In this document: positions 61,340 through 64,000 of the stretch, piece by piece
Layout of the letters: the number at the start of each line of letters is the position of its first letter
How positions within the stretch are numbered: the stretch's first letter is position 1
DNA from: Candidatus Tritonobacter lacicola
GTDB lineage: Bacteria > Auribacterota > Tritonobacteria > Tritonobacterales > Tritonobacteraceae
DNA: 64,000 nt
Assembly (NCBI GenBank): GCA_030765135.1
Contig: JAVCDC010000077.1
Span: 1 to 64,000, forward strand
Reading direction: 5' to 3'
Translations under genes and position numbers: made by a program
Notes under the pieces: generated by a model
What the model was told of the DNA's origin: nothing
The model's database searches: none
The model's input: only the letters and a program-made list of their open reading frames with translations

Positions 61340-62317
61340 TCAGATCAGGCGGCGCTTCCTGAAGTATGCGAGCATCAGAAACGTGACGAGAGCAATCAAG
61401 CCCCATGCAAAAAGATAGCCGTATTTCCAGGAAAGCTCGGGCATTAACCTGAAGTTCATGCCGTAGAGGCCCGTGATGAACGTCAGCGGAATGAATATCG
61501 TCGCTATAATGGTCAGGGTCTTCATTATCTCGTTGAGCTTGTACGAGACGGAGGAGAGGTACGCCTCCATGTCGGTCACGATGAGCTCGCGCGATGTCTC
61601 GATCATCTCGTATATGCGGATAATATGGTCGTGGATATCATTGAAATACGGTCGATTATTGTGCCTCACGATGGAATAATCCCCCCTGCCGAAACGTGAA
61701 ATAAGCTCCCGCTGGGGGCCGATAACCCTCCTCATGGTCATTATGTTTCTCTTCATCGAGAACATTCTTTCAAGGAGCTCCGGACGGGGCCTGGCCAGGA
61801 TTTGGTTCTCTATCGAGTTGAGCCTTTCGCCATACTCCTCCAGGATGGGGAAGTAGTTGTCTATGAGCTGGTCCAGTATATTGTAGAGCAGAAAATCCGA
61901 ATCCCCTCTCATGATGTGGCTGCTTTTCTCGCAGCGCTTCCTGTTCGACGAAACCGCGCGGATGTGACCATTGTGATACGTTATGATGTAATTGGGACCG
62001 ATGAAGATATTGAGCTCGCGTATATCCAGGGCGTCCTCTTCCCGTTTGTCCTTGTAGTGATAACAGGAGTGGATGACCATGAAAAGATAGTCCTTGAACT
62101 CGTCGATCTTTGGATGGCTGTGGGAGGCGATGCAGTCCTCGATGAGGAGGGGGTGAAAATCGAACTCCTCCCTGATGATATCTATCTCCTCCTCAGTAGG
62201 GTCCTCGAGGTCGAGCCACAGGAGGTTCGTCTCGCCCGCCAGGACCCCCTTGATCTCCGGGCGGTCTATGCCCCTTTTGAAGGTGCCGTCCTCGAGTCTC
62301 GCAAATGAAGTGATCAT
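61340..62317 (-). CDS. corA: CorA-type divalent cation channel
   Basis: 325-residue Mg/Co transporter. An N-terminal cytoplasmic domain (WLDLEDPTEEEIDIIREEFDFHPLLIEDC) leads through long helices to two C-terminal transmembrane segments. The pore signature GMN is present (FITGLYGMNFRLMPELSW), and the protein ends FRKRRLI. ATG 62317 (MITSFARLEDG) is preferred over the upstream frame to 62434, which overlaps the aconitase gene. The start is within 4 bp of an AT-ended palindrome. Confidence 0.94.
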   Translation of the reverse strand: MITSFARLEDGTFKRGIDRPEIKGVLAGETNLLWLDLEDPTEEEIDIIREEFDFHPLLIEDCIASHSHPKIDEFKDYLFMVIHSCYHYKDKREEDALDIRELNIFIGPNYIITYHNGHIRAVSSNRKRCEKSSHIMRGDSDFLLYNILDQLIDNYFPILEEYGERLNSIENQILARPRPELLERMFSMKRNIMTMRRVIGPQRELISRFGRGDYSIVRHNNRPYFNDIHDHIIRIYEMIETSRELIVTDMEAYLSSVSYKLNEIMKTLTIIATIFIPLTFITGLYGMNFRLMPELSWKYGYLFAWGLIALVTFLMLAYFRKRRLI

Positions 62318-62320
62318 ATG

Positions 62321-62348
62321 AATCAGCTCACTTTGTCCGCAAATTTTA
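62321..62348. repeat. AT-ended palindrome copy between aconitase and corA
   Basis: AATCAGCTC (62321-62329) and CCGCAAATTTTAT (from about 62336) match the wording of the copy at 55320-55350 but with a decayed stem. It supplies the TAA stop of the aconitase gene (62348-62346) and ends 3 bp before the corA ATG. Confidence 0.6.
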
Positions 62349-64000
62349 TCGGGCGGCGGTGCCGAGCCGCCCCTTCGCGTAGCGCAGCTTCCCGCCCGCC
62401 GACAGGACCTTCCGCTCTCTCTCCGAAAGGTCAACCTTCAGGTCCATTCTCTCGCCCCGGGTTTCATTCACAGCCCGCACCGTATCTCCCCCGGCTATTT
62501 CGGCGGCCAGGTCATGGAAGACCATCGAATCGCCCTGTGCAACTGCTTCGTACTGCCGGTCTTCCAGGAAAAGAACCGGTACTATACCGAAGTTGATAAG
62601 GTTAGACCTGTGAATTCTCGAGAACGACACGGCAACGACGACCCTGACGCCCAGGTACATGCAGACGATGGCCGCATGCTCGCGTGAAGAACCCTGGCCA
62701 TAGTTCTCCCCTCCCGCAATAACACCCGCTTTAAGCTCCTCCCCGGCTTTCCCTGCCCTCTCCGCGAAGCCGGGGTCGATGCCGGAAAACGCGAACTGCG
62801 AGAGCTTCGGTATGTTCGACCTCAGGGGGAGCACCGCCGCCCCTGCGGGGATAATGTCATCAGTCGTTATGTTGTCTCCCACCTTCAGGAGGACCACCCC
62901 GTTCAGCGAGTCCGGAAGCGCGCCGCACTCCGGGAGGGGGGCTATATTCGGCCCCTTTATAACCGATATCCGCGACCCGTCGTCCGGAGGCTGCAGTATC
63001 AATGAATCGTCTATAAGAAAGTGCCCGGGAAGCCGCACCTTCGGGGCCCTTCCCATTGTACGGGGGTCGGTCAGCTCCCCCCTGATTGCCGACGCTACGG
63101 CCACCTCGGGGCTTACCAGGTAAACTTCGCTGTCTGCAGTACCGCAGCGCCCCTTGAAATTCCTGTTGATCGTCCGGAGGCTGACTCCTCCCGTAGGGGG
63201 AGCCTGGCCCATCCCGATACAGGGTCCGCACGCGTTCTCCAGGACCCTCGCCCCGGCGCTTATAATCTCCGCGAGCGCTCCGTTGCGCGCGATCATCTCC
63301 ATCACCTGCCTCGATCCCGGGCTGATAACCATGCTTACCCGCGGATGCACCTTCTTCCCCCGGAGGGTCTCGGCCGTCATCATCAGGTCCTTGTACGAGG
63401 AATTCGTGCAGCTCCCGATCACAACCTGGTCAATCCGCATTCCGGCAATCTCATCGACGGCGCAAACGTTGTCGGGCGCATGCGGCCTCGCGACGAGCGG
63501 CTGAAGGCTGTTCAGGTCGACCTCGAGCTCCTCGCTGTAGCCGCACTCCGGATCGGGGAAAAGTTCAACCCAGTCCGACTCCCTCCTCTGTGCGCTCAGG
63601 AACCCCTGCGCCACCGAATCGCTCGGAAAAAGCGACGAGGTGGCGCCCAGCTCCGCCCCCATATTGGCTACAGTCGCCCGCTCCGGAACGCTGAGAGCCC
63701 TCAGCCCGGGGCCGGTGTATTCGAGGATCTTGCCCACGCCCCCCCTGACGCCCAGCCGCCTCAATATCTCGAGGATTACGTCCTTTGACGATACCCACGG
63801 CGGGAGCTCTCCCGTGAGAACAACTTTCACGATGGAGGGCATGGTCATGCGGAAAGGCACCCCGGCCATGGCGAGGGCCACGTCAACGCCCCCGGCCCCG
63901 ATACCGAGCATCCCGAGGCCGCCCGACGTCGGGGTGTGACTGTCCGAGCCAAGCAGCGTCGCGCCCGGCCGTGCGAACCTCTCCAGGTGGATCTGGTGGC
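62346..64000 (-). CDS. acnA: Aconitate hydratase (partial, 5' end beyond the window)
   Basis: The minus-strand frame runs off the window: residues encoded at 64000-63912 continue as HQIHLERFARPGATLLGSDS then HTPTSGGLGMLGIGAGGVDV. The Fe-S cysteines are visible in VIGSCTNSSYKDL and ACGPCIGMGQAPP, and the fused C-terminal swivel domain in GDNITTDDIIPAGA and GGENYGQGSSREHAA. It interconverts citrate and isocitrate. The length so far (about 550 residues) and fused swivel fit the ~640-residue bacterial aconitase type rather than LeuC/LeuD. Neighbouring TCA genes would lie outside the window. Confidence 0.92.
   Translation of the reverse strand, partial: HQIHLERFARPGATLLGSDSHTPTSGGLGMLGIGAGGVDVALAMAGVPFRMTMPSIVKVVLTGELPPWVSSKDVILEILRRLGVRGGVGKILEYTGPGLRALSVPERATVANMGAELGATSSLFPSDSVAQGFLSAQRRESDWVELFPDPECGYSEELEVDLNSLQPLVARPHAPDNVCAVDEIAGMRIDQVVIGSCTNSSYKDLMMTAETLRGKKVHPRVSMVISPGSRQVMEMIARNGALAEIISAGARVLENACGPCIGMGQAPPTGGVSLRTINRNFKGRCGTADSEVYLVSPEVAVASAIRGELTDPRTMGRAPKVRLPGHFLIDDSLILQPPDDGSRISVIKGPNIAPLPECGALPDSLNGVVLLKVGDNITTDDIIPAGAAVLPLRSNIPKLSQFAFSGIDPGFAERAGKAGEELKAGVIAGGENYGQGSSREHAAIVCMYLGVRVVVAVSFSRIHRSNLINFGIVPVLFLEDRQYEAVAQGDSMVFHDLAAEIAGGDTVRAVNETRGERMDLKVDLSERERKVLSAGGKLRYAKGRLGTAAR

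Overview
The window is a GC-rich (roughly 58%) chromosomal segment from an uncultivated-type diderm bacterium. An outer membrane is implied by LolC/LolD lipoprotein export, an LptE-like lipoprotein, Lnt and a BamD-like TPR protein. The housekeeping gene order nevertheless resembles Bacillota. I cannot assign a phylum from the sequence alone; an Omnitrophota/Auribacterota-like candidate lineage is only a guess. There is no complete phage, plasmid, CRISPR array or transposase gene. Nearly all genes lie on the minus strand, so transcription runs from high to low coordinates.

Layout from right to left: a partial aconitase and corA (64000-61340); a promoter plus attenuator-like leader and then nusA-infB-DUF503-rbfA-truB-ribF-rpsO-pnp-ftsK-rodZ-rimO-pgsA-pgpA (61270-47066); a TMTC-like membrane/TPR protein, a secreted TPR/coiled-coil protein, lptE and holA (47069-41123); rpsT alone on the plus strand; murJ-uvrC; a plus-strand accessory patch of GT-C/YfhO-type membrane proteins, the last of them decayed (32209-37529); a small lipoprotein, a cyclophilin-like protein and a frameshifted GxxExxY unit; secA-lnt-prfB-lysS-lolC-lolD-ilvE; mcsA-mcsB-clpC-radA-ispD-ispF-cysE-cysS; tmk-holB-ricT-metG-tatD-DUF362; a six-PAS LuxR-type regulator; three tiny membrane ORFs; and tRNA-Leu(UAA).

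Most genes serve translation, protein quality control, RNA metabolism, DNA replication and repair, isoprenoid and cysteine synthesis, and envelope biogenesis. Three blocks match the Bacillus order closely: nusA-infB-ylxP-rbfA-truB-ribF-rpsO-pnp; lysS...mcsA-mcsB-clpC-radA-ispD-ispF-cysE-cysS; and tmk-holB-ricT-metG-tatD.

The most unusual content is between genes. (i) A family of AT-ended palindromes with GC-rich centres sits at or just before start codons, including those of prfB, pgsA, the DUF503 gene, corA, a glycosyltransferase gene and rpsT. (ii) The nusA leader has a promoter, a textbook terminator and a mutually exclusive alternative hairpin. (iii) A 109-bp element with 27-bp inverted ends of the GGGGTCAGGTCT type separates metG from tatD. 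(iv) A GxxExxY nuclease-like gene is flanked by inverted CACGGAG-type repeats. (v) prfB keeps the classic CTT-TGA-C frameshift site. (vi) Several degenerate word-like intergenic repeats occur, some supplying stop codons of neighbouring genes. All functions are inferred from sequence reading; no database search was run.
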